This document shows, piece by piece, positions 50,648 through 59,658 of a DNA stretch of 64,000 nt. Numbering within the stretch: position 1 is the first letter of the stretch; every line of letters starts with the position of its first letter. The position numbers and the translations under genes were made by a program. Origin of the DNA: Bacillus sp. J37 (GTDB lineage: Bacteria > Bacillota > Bacilli > Bacillales > Bacillaceae); contig NZ_JAEK01000019.1 in assembly GCF_000518865.1 (NCBI RefSeq), forward strand, positions 1 through 64,000. Reading direction: 5' to 3'. A model generated the notes under the pieces. The model searched no databases and was not told the DNA's origin. It saw nothing but the letters and a program-made list of their open reading frames with translations.

Positions 50648-50678
50648 TTGACCTAGAGTTAACTATAAGGCTTACCAT
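50648..50678 (+). promoter_or_regulatory. MerR-type promoter of the alcohol dehydrogenase gene
   Basis: TTGACC (50648-50653) and TACCAT (50673-50678) are separated by 19 bp, the over-long spacer typical of MerR-activated promoters. The dyad TAGAGTTAACTA (50654-50665) fills the spacer, matching the core of the site at 50541. Confidence 0.65.
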
Positions 50679-50744
50679 TGGTTTGCAAGAGAAAAAATAA
50701 ACGTTCATTCTCTTGGAAATTCAATATATAGGAGGGCATTTATT

Positions 50745-51785
50745 ATGATAACTGCTAAAGCAAGAGCTGTTGACGGTCCTGACAAACCATTCAGAGCAAC
50801 TGAAATTGAACGGCGCGATCTTGATTCACATGATGTGTTAATTGAAATTAAATTTGCAGGCATTTGCCATTCTGATATTCATACCGCTCACGGTGAATGG
50901 GGGCCAGTGAATTATCCACTTGTACCTGGACATGAGATTGCGGGAATTGTTACAGATGTAGGACCAGAGGTTACAAAGTACAAAGTCGGTGACAGGGTAG
51001 GAGTCGGATGTATGGTTGACTCTTGCGGTGATTGTGAGAACTGCCGTAAGGGTGAAGAACAATACTGTTTAAAAGGAAATATTCCTACATACGCTGGTGT
51101 TGACAAATATGGTGAACCAACTCAAGGTGGCTATTCGACTCACATTGTTGTAACAGAAGGTTTCGTTGTGAAAATTCCTGACAACATTGAACTTGATGCA
51201 GCAGCACCATTACTTTGTGCGGGTATTACAACATATTCGCCATTAAACCATTGGGGAGCCGGGCCAGGTAAAAAAGTAGCGGTTGTCGGTTTGGGCGGTC
51301 TTGGTCATATGGCTGTCAAAATTGCACATGCCATGGGTGCTGAGGTTACTGTTCTGTCTCAATCATTGAAGAAAAAAGAAGATGGTCTGCAATTTGGTGC
51401 CAGTGACTACTATGCAACAAGTGATCCTGAGACATTTACGAAACTTGCCGGTTCTTTTGACTTAATCATTAATACAGTAAGTGCAAGTATTGATATTAGT
51501 GCGTACCTCTCACTATTAACATTAGATGGTACGTTGGTAAATGTAGGTGCTCCTGCAGAGCCATTGGCAGTAAATGTATTCTCTCTTATCGGTCATCGCC
51601 GCTCATTTGCAGGTTCAATGATTGGCGGTATTTGTGAGACTCAGGAAATGTTGGATTTCTGTGGAAAACATAATATTGTACCTCAGATTGAAGTGATTTC
51701 AGCTGATGAAATTGACGAAGCCTACAAACGCGTATTAGCTTCAGATGTTAAATATCGTTTTGTGATCGACACAAGTACAATATAA
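50745..51785 (+). CDS. adhA: NAD(P)-dependent alcohol dehydrogenase (zinc, AdhA/CAD-like)
   Basis: A 346-residue medium-chain zinc dehydrogenase. The catalytic zinc ligands are in [15 protein letters not shown] and GHEIAG. The structural zinc cysteines are in [20 protein letters not shown] (the last Cys just beyond). The Rossmann motif is [15 protein letters not shown]. The pattern is that of cinnamyl-alcohol-type AdhA, which detoxifies formaldehyde/methylglyoxal-like aldehydes in Bacillus. It has its own MerR-type promoter and a terminator. Confidence 0.92.
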   Translation: MITAKARAVDGPDKPFRATEIERRDLDSHDVLIEIKFAGICHSDIHTAHGEWGPVNYPLVPGHEIAGIVTDVGPEVTKYKVGDRVGVGCMVDSCGDCENCRKGEEQYCLKGNIPTYAGVDKYGEPTQGGYSTHIVVTEGFVVKIPDNIELDAAAPLLCAGITTYSPLNHWGAGPGKKVAVVGLGGLGHMAVKIAHAMGAEVTVLSQSLKKKEDGLQFGASDYYATSDPETFTKLAGSFDLIINTVSASIDISAYLSLLTLDGTLVNVGAPAEPLAVNVFSLIGHRRSFAGSMIGGICETQEMLDFCGKHNIVPQIEVISADEIDEAYKRVLASDVKYRFVIDTSTI

Positions 51786-51820
51786 GTTGGGTAAACGATA
51801 AATTCTGACCGTTTTTTATT

Positions 51821-51859
51821 AAGGGTGTCCTAAACGTTAGTTGTTTGGACATCCTTTTG
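51821..51859 (+). terminator. terminator of the alcohol dehydrogenase gene
   Basis: AAGGGTGTCC pairs with GGACATCCTT, followed by TTGT. Confidence 0.7.
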
Positions 51860-52035
51860 TATATATTTTTCTTCGATGTTTAGGCCACAAATAGACTTAC
51901 GATAAACAATTCACAGGTAATGCATTATTCTCCTTATAGACTCACCATAGATATTAACAAATTCATTTCCCAAGGTTTGAATATCCATTATACTTTAATA
52001 AACTATGACATCGTTATGCATGGAGGTTAAAGGAT

Positions 52036-53166
52036 ATGAACTATGATGTAATTATAATTGGTGCGGGTTCAATGGGGATGGCAGCAGGTTATTACCTATC
52101 AAAAAGTGGAAAGAAAACATTATTGCTAGACTCTTTTCATCCACCTCACAACAAAGGTAGTCATCATGGAGAAACGCGGATCATTCGATATGCGTATGCC
52201 GAGGGTGAAGAATATGTACCTTTTATCCTTAAAGCACAGGAATTATGGAATGAATTAGAAAGAGATATAGGAAAGCCATTATTTATCCCGACAGGAGTGC
52301 TCAGCGTTGGGAATAAAGAGTCTAATTTTATTCAAAATACGATTTCAAGCTCTACTACATATTCGTTACCACTAGAAATGATGAATCCAGTTGAAGTGCA
52401 AAATCGGTGGTCAGGTATCACAATGCCTAACGATTTTATTGGCTGTTTTGAACCAACTTCAGGTGTTCTTAAATGTGAGGAAAGTATAAAAGCGTATCAA
52501 ATGCTTGCAGAAATGAATGGTGCTACGATTCTTTCAAATAGCAGAGTGAAAGAGATTCATATTCAAGAAGAAAAGGTAACGATTAAGACTAGCGATAAGA
52601 CCTTTCACACGGATTCATTGGTTGTTGCTGCAGGAGCATGGTCCGGCCATCTCCTTTCGATGCTGGATTTGGATCTTCCTCTTACACCGGTAAGAAAGAC
52701 ATTTGCCTGGTTTGATGCTATTGAAAAAATCTACAACTCTAACGATTTCCCGGCCTTTGCATTTGAGACTTCGCAAGGACTTTATTATGGTTTTCCAAGT
52801 GTTGATGGCGCAGGTTTGAAGGTTGGCCGTCATGATGGAGGAGAACGTATCAATCCAGATGAAGTGATGAAGCAGTTTGGTGAAATAGTAGAAGATGAAG
52901 AGGATTTGATTCAATTTTTGAATCAATATCTCCCTGAAATTGGTCGGTTGAAGTATGGGAAAACCTGTATGTATACACTTACTCCAGATGATAAATTTGT
53001 AATTGATGTACATCCTAAGTATTCCAACGTTGCCATTGCAGCGGGATTCTCAGGACATGGATTCAAATTTAGCAGTGCAGTTGGACAAGCTTTAAGCAAC
53101 TTGATTGTTTCAGGTAAGAATGAAATAGATATTTCTCAGTTTTCGATAGATCGGTTTAATAATTGA
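52036..53166 (+). CDS. monomeric sarcosine oxidase / N-methyl amino acid oxidase
   Basis: A 376-residue FAD enzyme. The dinucleotide-binding motif is IIIGAGSMGMAAGYYLSKSG, split into GAGSMG and a following glutamate-like LLDS. Other MSOX features are SHHGETRIIRYAY, AAGAWSG and KTCMYTLTPDDKFVID, where the Cys is the usual covalent FAD attachment point. It oxidises sarcosine or related N-methyl amino acids to release formaldehyde and peroxide. The formaldehyde-handling alcohol dehydrogenase next door may be functionally linked, which is only suggestive. The RBS is GGAGG. Confidence 0.9.
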   Translation: MNYDVIIIGAGSMGMAAGYYLSKSGKKTLLLDSFHPPHNKGSHHGETRIIRYAYAEGEEYVPFILKAQELWNELERDIGKPLFIPTGVLSVGNKESNFIQNTISSSTTYSLPLEMMNPVEVQNRWSGITMPNDFIGCFEPTSGVLKCEESIKAYQMLAEMNGATILSNSRVKEIHIQEEKVTIKTSDKTFHTDSLVVAAGAWSGHLLSMLDLDLPLTPVRKTFAWFDAIEKIYNSNDFPAFAFETSQGLYYGFPSVDGAGLKVGRHDGGERINPDEVMKQFGEIVEDEEDLIQFLNQYLPEIGRLKYGKTCMYTLTPDDKFVIDVHPKYSNVAIAAGFSGHGFKFSSAVGQALSNLIVSGKNEIDISQFSIDRFNN

Positions 53167-53330
53167 AAAGCTGCTTGTGGTCTTTTTTGAGTTGATGAAG
53201 GGGTTTGCAGCTGAAAGAATACCTGTATCCTCCACTTTTGGGGTGAAAAACAATGATCACCTATTACTGTTTTACTTTATCTTAGTTTTCAAAGATGCGA
53301 CATATTATATCCAGTAATGTTTAATATGAG

Positions 53331-53362
53331 GGCGATTCTTCATTCAGAAGATCGCTTATTTT
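53331..53362 (+). terminator. weak terminator-like hairpin
   Basis: GCGAT and ATCGC close a hairpin containing TTCT/AGAA, followed by TTATTTTC. It may end the sarcosine oxidase transcript. The rest of the gap to 53572 holds a candidate TATAAT at 53527-53532 for the pectinase gene and no coding signal. Confidence 0.45.
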
Positions 53363-53572
53363 CATTTTATAACAACCTTTAAAACCTTCGAATAGGACAA
53401 GAAGAATAGCTGAAAAGTTATAATCATTTTTATTTTTATGCTCACTTTCTCTACTTCTTCTTATTTTTAGGGTCTAAATACCCTGCTCTAAGAAACTGAT
53501 TATATCGATCGATAAAATACTTGGCCTATAATCAGGGGGCAACAAAATCTACTTTAGAAAGGAAGGAAGCTT

Positions 53573-56500
53573 TTGAAGAAGGGGAGAGGGAGTTATCGAC
53601 GGGTATTTTTTATTTTATTGACATGTGCCTTGGTTGTCTCATCTTTAGTAGGCATCCCACAAAATGAAAGGGCTTTCGCTAGTGGGGAAAGTGTATTTGA
53701 TTCGATCTATGAAGCAGAAGAAGCTGCGATTAAAGAAGCGATCATTGACAACCAACATCCGGGCTATACTGGTACAGGTTTTGTTGATTATAAACCGAAT
53801 GCTCCAGGAGGGACGATCACTTGGACCATTCCGGATATTCAGGCCGATGGAGAATATTCTTTCGTCTTCCGCTATGCAAATGGTTCAGCAGAAAATAGAC
53901 CTGTTGAAATCACCGTTAATGACCAAATTGTTCGTGAGGAACTGGCTTTTCACTCAACTGGGGAGTGGACAAATTGGCAAACCGTTTCAATTAAAGTGGA
54001 CCTAAATGCTGGTGATAATACCATTGTAGCAAAAGGGGTAGGTCCAAGCGGCGGGGCAAATATCGATCATCTGCGTATTCACAATTCTACTGAAGATCCA
54101 GATGATGATAGCCCTAAACCTATTGAAGTAGAACAAGTAGAATTACAGGAATTAGTGAATGGAGTAACTCTGAAGAAATTAAATGCTGCAGGTATGGTTG
54201 ATACCTCTACACATACGGAAGGCGATCAGATGTCAAAACTAGCATTTTTCGCAGCCATCAATCGTGTTATGGGCTTCTATAACGAAGAAACTTATAAAAA
54301 CTTTGAGGGAGATTTCTCAACAAACACGTGGTGGAGCTATGTATTAGAAGCAGCAACACAGGAGGGGTATATCACACAAGACCAAGTTGAAAACATAAAG
54401 GCAGAAGAGAAGATAACAAGACGAGAAGCTGCAGGTATTATAAGTGAAATTTTGGACTTAAAACCTGGAAAAGGAAACAATAACAATGCAGTAGGGGCAG
54501 TCGTTTCCAAAGGGATCATGTCAGGGAAGCCGGGTTTCGGTAAAAAAGATTATGTCACCATCGGTGAGGCAGCGAGAATCTTTGAAAAAATAGAAAAAGT
54601 AACAAATCCGCAGTCAAATGAGATTCATGTTGTGAATTCATTGTCTGTTACACCTCAATTAGTTGTTGTGATGTTGAATGGACAAGTAGAGAATTTTGAT
54701 GTGAAAGCATTCGCAATAAAAGCCGCAACTGGATCTTTTAACGGATTAAATCCTTCCTTGGAGAATGTATATCCGACACGTGCGGCAGTTGGGAAAAATA
54801 AATTTGGTGATACTGTTGTTTTATATGAACTTCAGCAGCCGTTAAAAGATGGAAAGATTGCGAAAGAAGAAGATAATGAGTTTACTGGTGATCTTGAAGA
54901 AGCAACGAAACGTGCGAAAAACCTTGTGTCATGGCAGATGGATCATGGCGGATGGACTAAAAGTATGGATGAAGAATATAGCATGCCGTGGGATGGACAG
55001 GAAAAGCGCTCAACACAATTTGGACCCAATGGTGAAGAATTAGGTTCCATTGACAATAATGCAACGATCAAGGAAATTCGATATATTGCTGAGGTTTACA
55101 GGGAAACAGATGATGAAAAGTTGAAAGAAAGTATGTTAAAAGGTATTGATTTCTTACTTACAATGCAATATGAAACAGGCGGCTGGCCACAAGTTTATCC
55201 ACAGCGAGGCGATTCTCCGGAGAGCTCTGTGTATTATTCTAATTATGTTACATTTAACGATAATGCGATGATTAATGTTTTACAACTGATGGATGATATA
55301 GTAAATGAAAAATATCCTTTTGATCAAAACATAGTAGATGATTCTTTAAGGAGTAAGCTTGAAGGATCTATGAATAAAGGGATTGACTATATTTTAAAAT
55401 CTCAAATTAAAGTAGACGGAAAACTGACGGCCTGGTGTGCGCAGCATGATCCGGCCACATATGAAGCTCAGCATGCCAGGGTTTATGAACATCCATCGAT
55501 ATCTGGAAGTGAATCGGTGGGGATTGTGAAATTTTTAATGTCACGTTCTAATCAAACTCCCGAGATAGAACATGCGGTTTTAAGTGCGCTTCAATGGTTT
55601 GATGAAGTAAAACTTGAAGGAATTCGCTACGTAAGCGGGGACCCAAATGGGGTTTATTTTGTTGAAGATCCGGAAGCTGTGACATGGTACCGATTCTACG
55701 AAATTGGAACGAATAAACCAATTTTCTCCGGAAGAGATGGTGTCATTAAACGATCCATTCAAGAAATTGAAAAAGAACGTCGTGATGGCTATTCGTGGGG
55801 CGGAAGCTATGCAAAGCAGCTATTAGAAATAGCAAAAACAACAGGATACTTTGAAAACCGTGTTTATGTGGAGGTTCTACCTAATGAATTAGAGGATACC
55901 TATGGTAGAAAACTTGTTGAAGGGGAGGTAAATAGAGTGGAAGATGCGACAGATGAATTAAAGAAACTACATGTCAAATTGACAGTTTCAAAGGATGAGA
56001 GCGGAGATTATCAAACAGTCCAAGCAGCTATTGATGCTGTACCTGCCAATAATACAGACCCGGTTGAGATTTTTGTGAAAAACGGTGTTTATAAAGAGGT
56101 CATAAAAGTACCGGCAAATAAACCATTTATTACACTAGTAGGAGAAAGTGCAGAGAACACGGTTTTAACGTATGATAACTACGCAAAAAAGGAAAGGCCT
56201 GAAGGTGGAACATATGGCACAAGTGGCAGCGCAAGTGTATATCTGTACGCAAATGACTTTACTGCCATAAATATGACAATGGAAAATTCCTTTGATGAAC
56301 GGTTAGTAGAAGGTGGTTCACAAGCAGTTGCTGTTTATACACGTGGCGAACGAATGAAGTTTCACAATGTACGCTTCATAGGGAATCAGGATACACTTTA
56401 TGTAAATGATGGAACTCAATACTTTAGTCAATGCTATATCGAAGGTGATGTTGATTTTATTTTTGGTGGAGCAAGAGCTGTTTTTGAAGAGTGTGAGATT

Positions 56501-56887
56501 GTCTCAGTTGACAGAGGCTCCAAAACAAATAATGGCTATATCACAGCCGCAAGTACGGACATCAACAAACCATATGGTTTTCTGTTTATCAATAGCAAAT
56601 TAGTAAGCGAAGCCGCAGATGGTACAGTTTATTTAGGAAGACCTTGGCACCCTGGAGGTGACCCGAATGCGATTGCAAGTGTGGTCTTCAAAAACAGTGA
56701 GCTTGGACCGCATATTCACCAGAATGGGTGGACTGATATGTCAGGCTTCAGTGCAAAAGATGCGAGATTTTTTGAGTATCAAAACGAGGGGCCTGGTGTT
56801 AATCTTTCACGTCCTCAATTAACGGATGAAGAGGCTGAGCTTTATACTGTTGAGAATGTGTTAAATGGGTGGAATCCGAAGCAATAG
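53573..56887 (+). CDS. secreted bifunctional pectinase: CBM-like, SLH-like, PL10 pectate lyase and CE8 pectin methylesterase
   Basis: A 1104-residue secreted protein starting at TTG after GGAAGGAAG. The signal peptide ends near AFA (residue 36). Residues ~40-170 form a CBM35/CBM6-like domain (GYTGTGFVDYKPNAPGGTI). Residues ~185-345 resemble SLH repeats (WWSYVLEAATQEGYI, ITRREAAGIISEIL, VSKGIMSGKPGFGK). Residues ~440-765 are a PL10 pectate lyase (WQMDHGGWTKSMDE, YETGGWPQVYPQRGDS, AWCAQHDPAT). Residues ~800-1100 are a CE8 pectin methylesterase with GGSQAVAVYTRGE, GNQDTL, GDVDFIFGGA and LGRPWHPGG. One polypeptide can therefore de-esterify pectin and cut the resulting polygalacturonate. Confidence 0.93.
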   Translation: MKKGRGSYRRVFFILLTCALVVSSLVGIPQNERAFASGESVFDSIYEAEEAAIKEAIIDNQHPGYTGTGFVDYKPNAPGGTITWTIPDIQADGEYSFVFRYANGSAENRPVEITVNDQIVREELAFHSTGEWTNWQTVSIKVDLNAGDNTIVAKGVGPSGGANIDHLRIHNSTEDPDDDSPKPIEVEQVELQELVNGVTLKKLNAAGMVDTSTHTEGDQMSKLAFFAAINRVMGFYNEETYKNFEGDFSTNTWWSYVLEAATQEGYITQDQVENIKAEEKITRREAAGIISEILDLKPGKGNNNNAVGAVVSKGIMSGKPGFGKKDYVTIGEAARIFEKIEKVTNPQSNEIHVVNSLSVTPQLVVVMLNGQVENFDVKAFAIKAATGSFNGLNPSLENVYPTRAAVGKNKFGDTVVLYELQQPLKDGKIAKEEDNEFTGDLEEATKRAKNLVSWQMDHGGWTKSMDEEYSMPWDGQEKRSTQFGPNGEELGSIDNNATIKEIRYIAEVYRETDDEKLKESMLKGIDFLLTMQYETGGWPQVYPQRGDSPESSVYYSNYVTFNDNAMINVLQLMDDIVNEKYPFDQNIVDDSLRSKLEGSMNKGIDYILKSQIKVDGKLTAWCAQHDPATYEAQHARVYEHPSISGSESVGIVKFLMSRSNQTPEIEHAVLSALQWFDEVKLEGIRYVSGDPNGVYFVEDPEAVTWYRFYEIGTNKPIFSGRDGVIKRSIQEIEKERRDGYSWGGSYAKQLLEIAKTTGYFENRVYVEVLPNELEDTYGRKLVEGEVNRVEDATDELKKLHVKLTVSKDESGDYQTVQAAIDAVPANNTDPVEIFVKNGVYKEVIKVPANKPFITLVGESAENTVLTYDNYAKKERPEGGTYGTSGSASVYLYANDFTAINMTMENSFDERLVEGGSQAVAVYTRGERMKFHNVRFIGNQDTLYVNDGTQYFSQCYIEGDVDFIFGGARAVFEECEIVSVDRGSKTNNGYITAASTDINKPYGFLFINSKLVSEAADGTVYLGRPWHPGGDPNAIASVVFKNSELGPHIHQNGWTDMSGFSAKDARFFEYQNEGPGVNLSRPQLTDEEAELYTVENVLNGWNPKQ

Positions 56888-56991
56888 GCAGGGAAAATCA
56901 AGTTGCTTGGATGGTGTTATATAAAATCTCTGTTTATTTTATTCGTTATTGGGGATTATTCTTAATAGTCTTACTTATAAGGAGAGATTTT

Positions 56992-57336
56992 ATGGAGTTT
57001 GATGGGAACAAAATAAAAGAAAAGGCCATAACAGCATTTAGTAGGTTGAAAGATAATATGAAGGGAACCTTTTATGATATGGCTGAAATTCCTTATTCTT
57101 CCGTCCAGCAACTGGCTGAGTTCATTCAGATGCACCCTGACACAAAGATAAGCACGAAAAATTTGCTTGGCAATACTTATACATTTTTTAGGCTGAAAAC
57201 TAACGACAAACACTTCTATTTAGAAACCAATAATGAACGTATCTTACAAATGGATGGTTATTTAAACGGAAAAGAATTCGTCTCGTATCGATCCTATCGC
57301 AATGATCATTTGGATACACCTATAAAACTGATTTAA
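56992..57336 (+). CDS. hypothetical protein, 114 residues
   Basis: The protein opens MEFDGNKIKEKAITAFSRLK after a good AAGGAGAG site. The middle contains EIPYSSVQQLAEFIQMHPD and a beta-rich end (TYTFFRLKTNDKHFYLETN). No signal or membrane segment is seen. A longer frame opens at 56869 inside the pectinase gene, but it has no RBS. No family was recognised. A terminator follows directly. Confidence 0.65.
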   Translation: MEFDGNKIKEKAITAFSRLKDNMKGTFYDMAEIPYSSVQQLAEFIQMHPDTKISTKNLLGNTYTFFRLKTNDKHFYLETNNERILQMDGYLNGKEFVSYRSYRNDHLDTPIKLI

Positions 57337-57341
57337 TCATG

Positions 57342-57381
57342 AAAAATGGGCTTTTTTCATACAGAAGGAAGCCCATTTTTT
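57342..57381. terminator. bidirectional terminator
   Basis: AAAAATGGGCTT pairs with AAGCCCATTTTT, followed by TCTC. It separates the converging hypothetical and P-loop kinase genes. Confidence 0.8.
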
Positions 57382-57383
57382 CT

Positions 57384-57899
57384 CTATATTTTAACAGAAA
57401 AACGATTGTCGTTTAGGATGGTATCTACGATTTCTCCTGTATGTTTTAGAGTCGTATCATATAAAAATGATTTATTAGAAGGAAGCGATTCCAGTTTCTT
57501 TAATAAAAATAAAGAGCGATCGATTGACTCGTGATCCCCACGCGAATGGATACGTTCGATGAGTTTTTCTTTATCCGCCCTTAAGACAATATATTTCAAT
57601 GTTACTGGCAGGTCGTTTATCTGCTGACAAAACAACTCGAGCTCATCTTCCACCACAAAGTCAATGACGATGTTAAAGCCATGTTGAGTAAAGTTCTTCG
57701 TTATGGCAAGGATATTCTCCCACGTTAGTCTTAATCGGTGTTCCCATGAAGTATCTGAACCATAATCAAACATTTGTAAAATATAGTCACCATGAATAAG
57801 AACACAGTTCGAAACATTTTGAGCAAGTACTTTAGATGTTGTTGATTTTCCAACCCCGATTGGACCTGATACGAGATAGATGATGGTTTGGTCTAACAT
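57384..57899 (-). CDS. P-loop nucleoside/metabolite kinase-like ATPase
   Basis: A 171-residue P-loop protein. Walker A is SGPIGVGKST near residue 11. NIVIDFVVEDE is a Walker B-like strand, and a lid-type segment follows with RADKEKLIERIHSRGD. The layout resembles small AAA/zeta-toxin-like or chloramphenicol-phosphotransferase-like kinases. No antitoxin gene is adjacent. The RBS is GGAGG. The substrate is unknown. Confidence 0.75.
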   Translation of the reverse strand: MLDQTIIYLVSGPIGVGKSTTSKVLAQNVSNCVLIHGDYILQMFDYGSDTSWEHRLRLTWENILAITKNFTQHGFNIVIDFVVEDELELFCQQINDLPVTLKYIVLRADKEKLIERIHSRGDHESIDRSLFLLKKLESLPSNKSFLYDTTLKHTGEIVDTILNDNRFSVKI

Positions 57900-58001
57900 T
57901 GTAACATCCCTCCTAAGCTAAACAGTATATAATTTACTTTCATATTAGCATAAAATCTCGATGCTTCTAAGCTAATGGCTGATCATTTAAAACAAAGAAT
58001 A

Positions 58002-58044
58002 AGGGACAGTCCTGCACTATATATAAGTGCTAAGAACTATCCCT
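58002..58044 (-). terminator. long hairpin downstream of cstA
   Basis: AGGGACAGTCCTGCACT pairs with AGTGCTAAGAACTATCCCT with two small bulges. The T-run on the minus strand is weak, so it may serve mainly as a 3'-end stabiliser. Confidence 0.55.
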
Positions 58045-58068
58045 ATACAAACTTCTTAATTGAATTAA

Positions 58069-59523
58069 TTATGCCACCTTATCCCAACCTGAAATATCCT
58101 CATCAAGCTGCAGATTCTTAGCCCGAGCCTTCTTAGCAGCACGGAAGAATAGGACAAGCAGGATTGCCGTTCCGATCACACCGCCATACCATGAAACATC
58201 CATTGATAAGCGGAAGCCGATTTGGGCATTAAGGATATAGGTAATCACCATAACGAGCATGAACGATCCCGGGATAAGTGATACCCAGTAGTTTTTCTTT
58301 GCAATATATAAATACATGGCTCCAACAAATAATGCAATTACCGCTGTAGCTTGGTTAGCCCAGCTGAAATATCTCCATAAGATGTTAAAGTCAATCTGTG
58401 TCAGGATCAATGAGATAACAAATAACGGTACCGCGATCCATAAACGGCTCGAAAATTTCTTTTGGGCGATGTTCAGGTATTCAGCAATAATCATACGTGC
58501 ACTACGGAACGCAGTATCACCGGATGTAATTGGTAAAACGACAACACCAAGCACGGCAAGTGTACCGCCGATGGCGCCGAGCATCGTTGTTGAAACTTCA
58601 CTTACAACCGCACCAGGACCGCCTGCTGCAAGCACTTCATTTAAACCGTTATAGCCGTCAAACAAGCTCATCGATGCTGCTGCCCAAATCATGGCAATGA
58701 TCCCTTCAGCAATCATCATGCCATAGAAAATTTTACGTCCTTGTTTTTCATTTTGCGTTGTACGCGAAATGATAGGTGTTTGTGTAGCATGGAAGCCTGA
58801 AAGAGCACCACAAGTGATCGTGAAAAAGATCAATGGAAAAATAGGTGCGTTATCAGGATGGAAATTTTGGAATGAAAGCTCAGGAATTGGTGCTCCTGTT
58901 ACGATTAATCCAATGCCTACACCAAGTGCACTGATTACAAGCAATGCACCAAAGTACGGATATAAACGACCGATAATTTTATCAACGGGTAAGAGTGTAG
59001 CTAAAATATAATAAAGGAAAATAAATCCAATAATTAAGCCTAATGCGATCTTGCCATCCATTAATACATGTAAAAGACTTGCAGGTGTTGAAACAAACAC
59101 GGTTCCTACTAAAAGAAGAAGCAGGACTGCGAATGCGTTTACAACATGTCTCATAACTTTTCCAAGAAACTTACTAGCAAGCTCAGGTAAATGGGCGCCG
59201 CGGTTTCGGATTGAAATCATCCCTGTTAAATAGTCATGGACAGCCCCGGCAAAAATACAGCCGACAACGATCCAGATAAAGGCAGCCGGTCCGTAAAGCG
59301 CCCCCATAATCGGACCAAAAATAGGTCCTGTTCCTGCGATATTTAACAATTGAATGAGTGAATTCTTCGATGTGCTCATTGGAACATAGTCAACGCCATC
59401 GCTGTTCACATATGCAGGAGTTGCACGACTTTCTTTCACCCCAAACATTTTTTCAATGAATTTACCGTACGTAAAATAACCTATAATTAAAAGAGCAATA
59501 CCTCCTAAAAACGTAAACATCAT
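58069..59523 (-). CDS. cstA: CstA/BtsT-family pyruvate or peptide transporter
   Basis: A 484-residue polytopic protein of the carbon-starvation CstA family, the short form. It has GPIFGPIMGALYGPAAFIWIV (key core GPIMGALYGPAAFIW), GAVHDYLTGMISIRNRGAHLPE, CGALSGFHATQTPIISRTTQNE and WRYFSWANQATAVIALF. In enterobacteria related BtsT/YjiY proteins import pyruvate under a LytTR-type two-component system. Here LytT-LytS lie just upstream in the same orientation, and a cre box overlaps the promoter region. Pyruvate uptake under catabolite control is therefore likely. Confidence 0.9.
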   Translation of the reverse strand: MMFTFLGGIALLIIGYFTYGKFIEKMFGVKESRATPAYVNSDGVDYVPMSTSKNSLIQLLNIAGTGPIFGPIMGALYGPAAFIWIVVGCIFAGAVHDYLTGMISIRNRGAHLPELASKFLGKVMRHVVNAFAVLLLLLVGTVFVSTPASLLHVLMDGKIALGLIIGFIFLYYILATLLPVDKIIGRLYPYFGALLVISALGVGIGLIVTGAPIPELSFQNFHPDNAPIFPLIFFTITCGALSGFHATQTPIISRTTQNEKQGRKIFYGMMIAEGIIAMIWAAASMSLFDGYNGLNEVLAAGGPGAVVSEVSTTMLGAIGGTLAVLGVVVLPITSGDTAFRSARMIIAEYLNIAQKKFSSRLWIAVPLFVISLILTQIDFNILWRYFSWANQATAVIALFVGAMYLYIAKKNYWVSLIPGSFMLVMVITYILNAQIGFRLSMDVSWYGGVIGTAILLVLFFRAAKKARAKNLQLDEDISGWDKVA

Positions 59524-59540
59524 GACTCCCCCTTTTTTTG

Positions 59541-59554
59541 TGAATGCGTTTACA
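59541..59554 (-). promoter_or_regulatory. cre box upstream of cstA
   Basis: The minus strand reads TGTAAACGCATTCA, matching the cre consensus WTGNAANCGNWNNCA. It sits about 20 bp from the cstA start, next to AT-rich TATTATACT elements. A GACCAAAAGGTC dyad at 59594-59605 is a possible additional operator. Confidence 0.65.
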
Positions 59555-59658
59555 TAAAGTATAATAGAATACCAGTTTGAAAGGGGGAGTTTGAGACCAA
59601 AAGGTCAAAAACAGAGGTTATCATGTTGAAAATCAGAATTAAGATGCAAGGAAAGGGG

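Noticed and set aside
52615-53013. 132-codon minus-strand frame inside the sarcosine oxidase gene
   Set aside because: Complete overlap with a well-supported enzyme gene; no RBS and no recognisable domain.
57384-57899. P-loop protein as a zeta-type toxin of a toxin-antitoxin pair
   Set aside because: No small partner gene lies next to it. The neighbour at 56992 is convergent and separated by a terminator.
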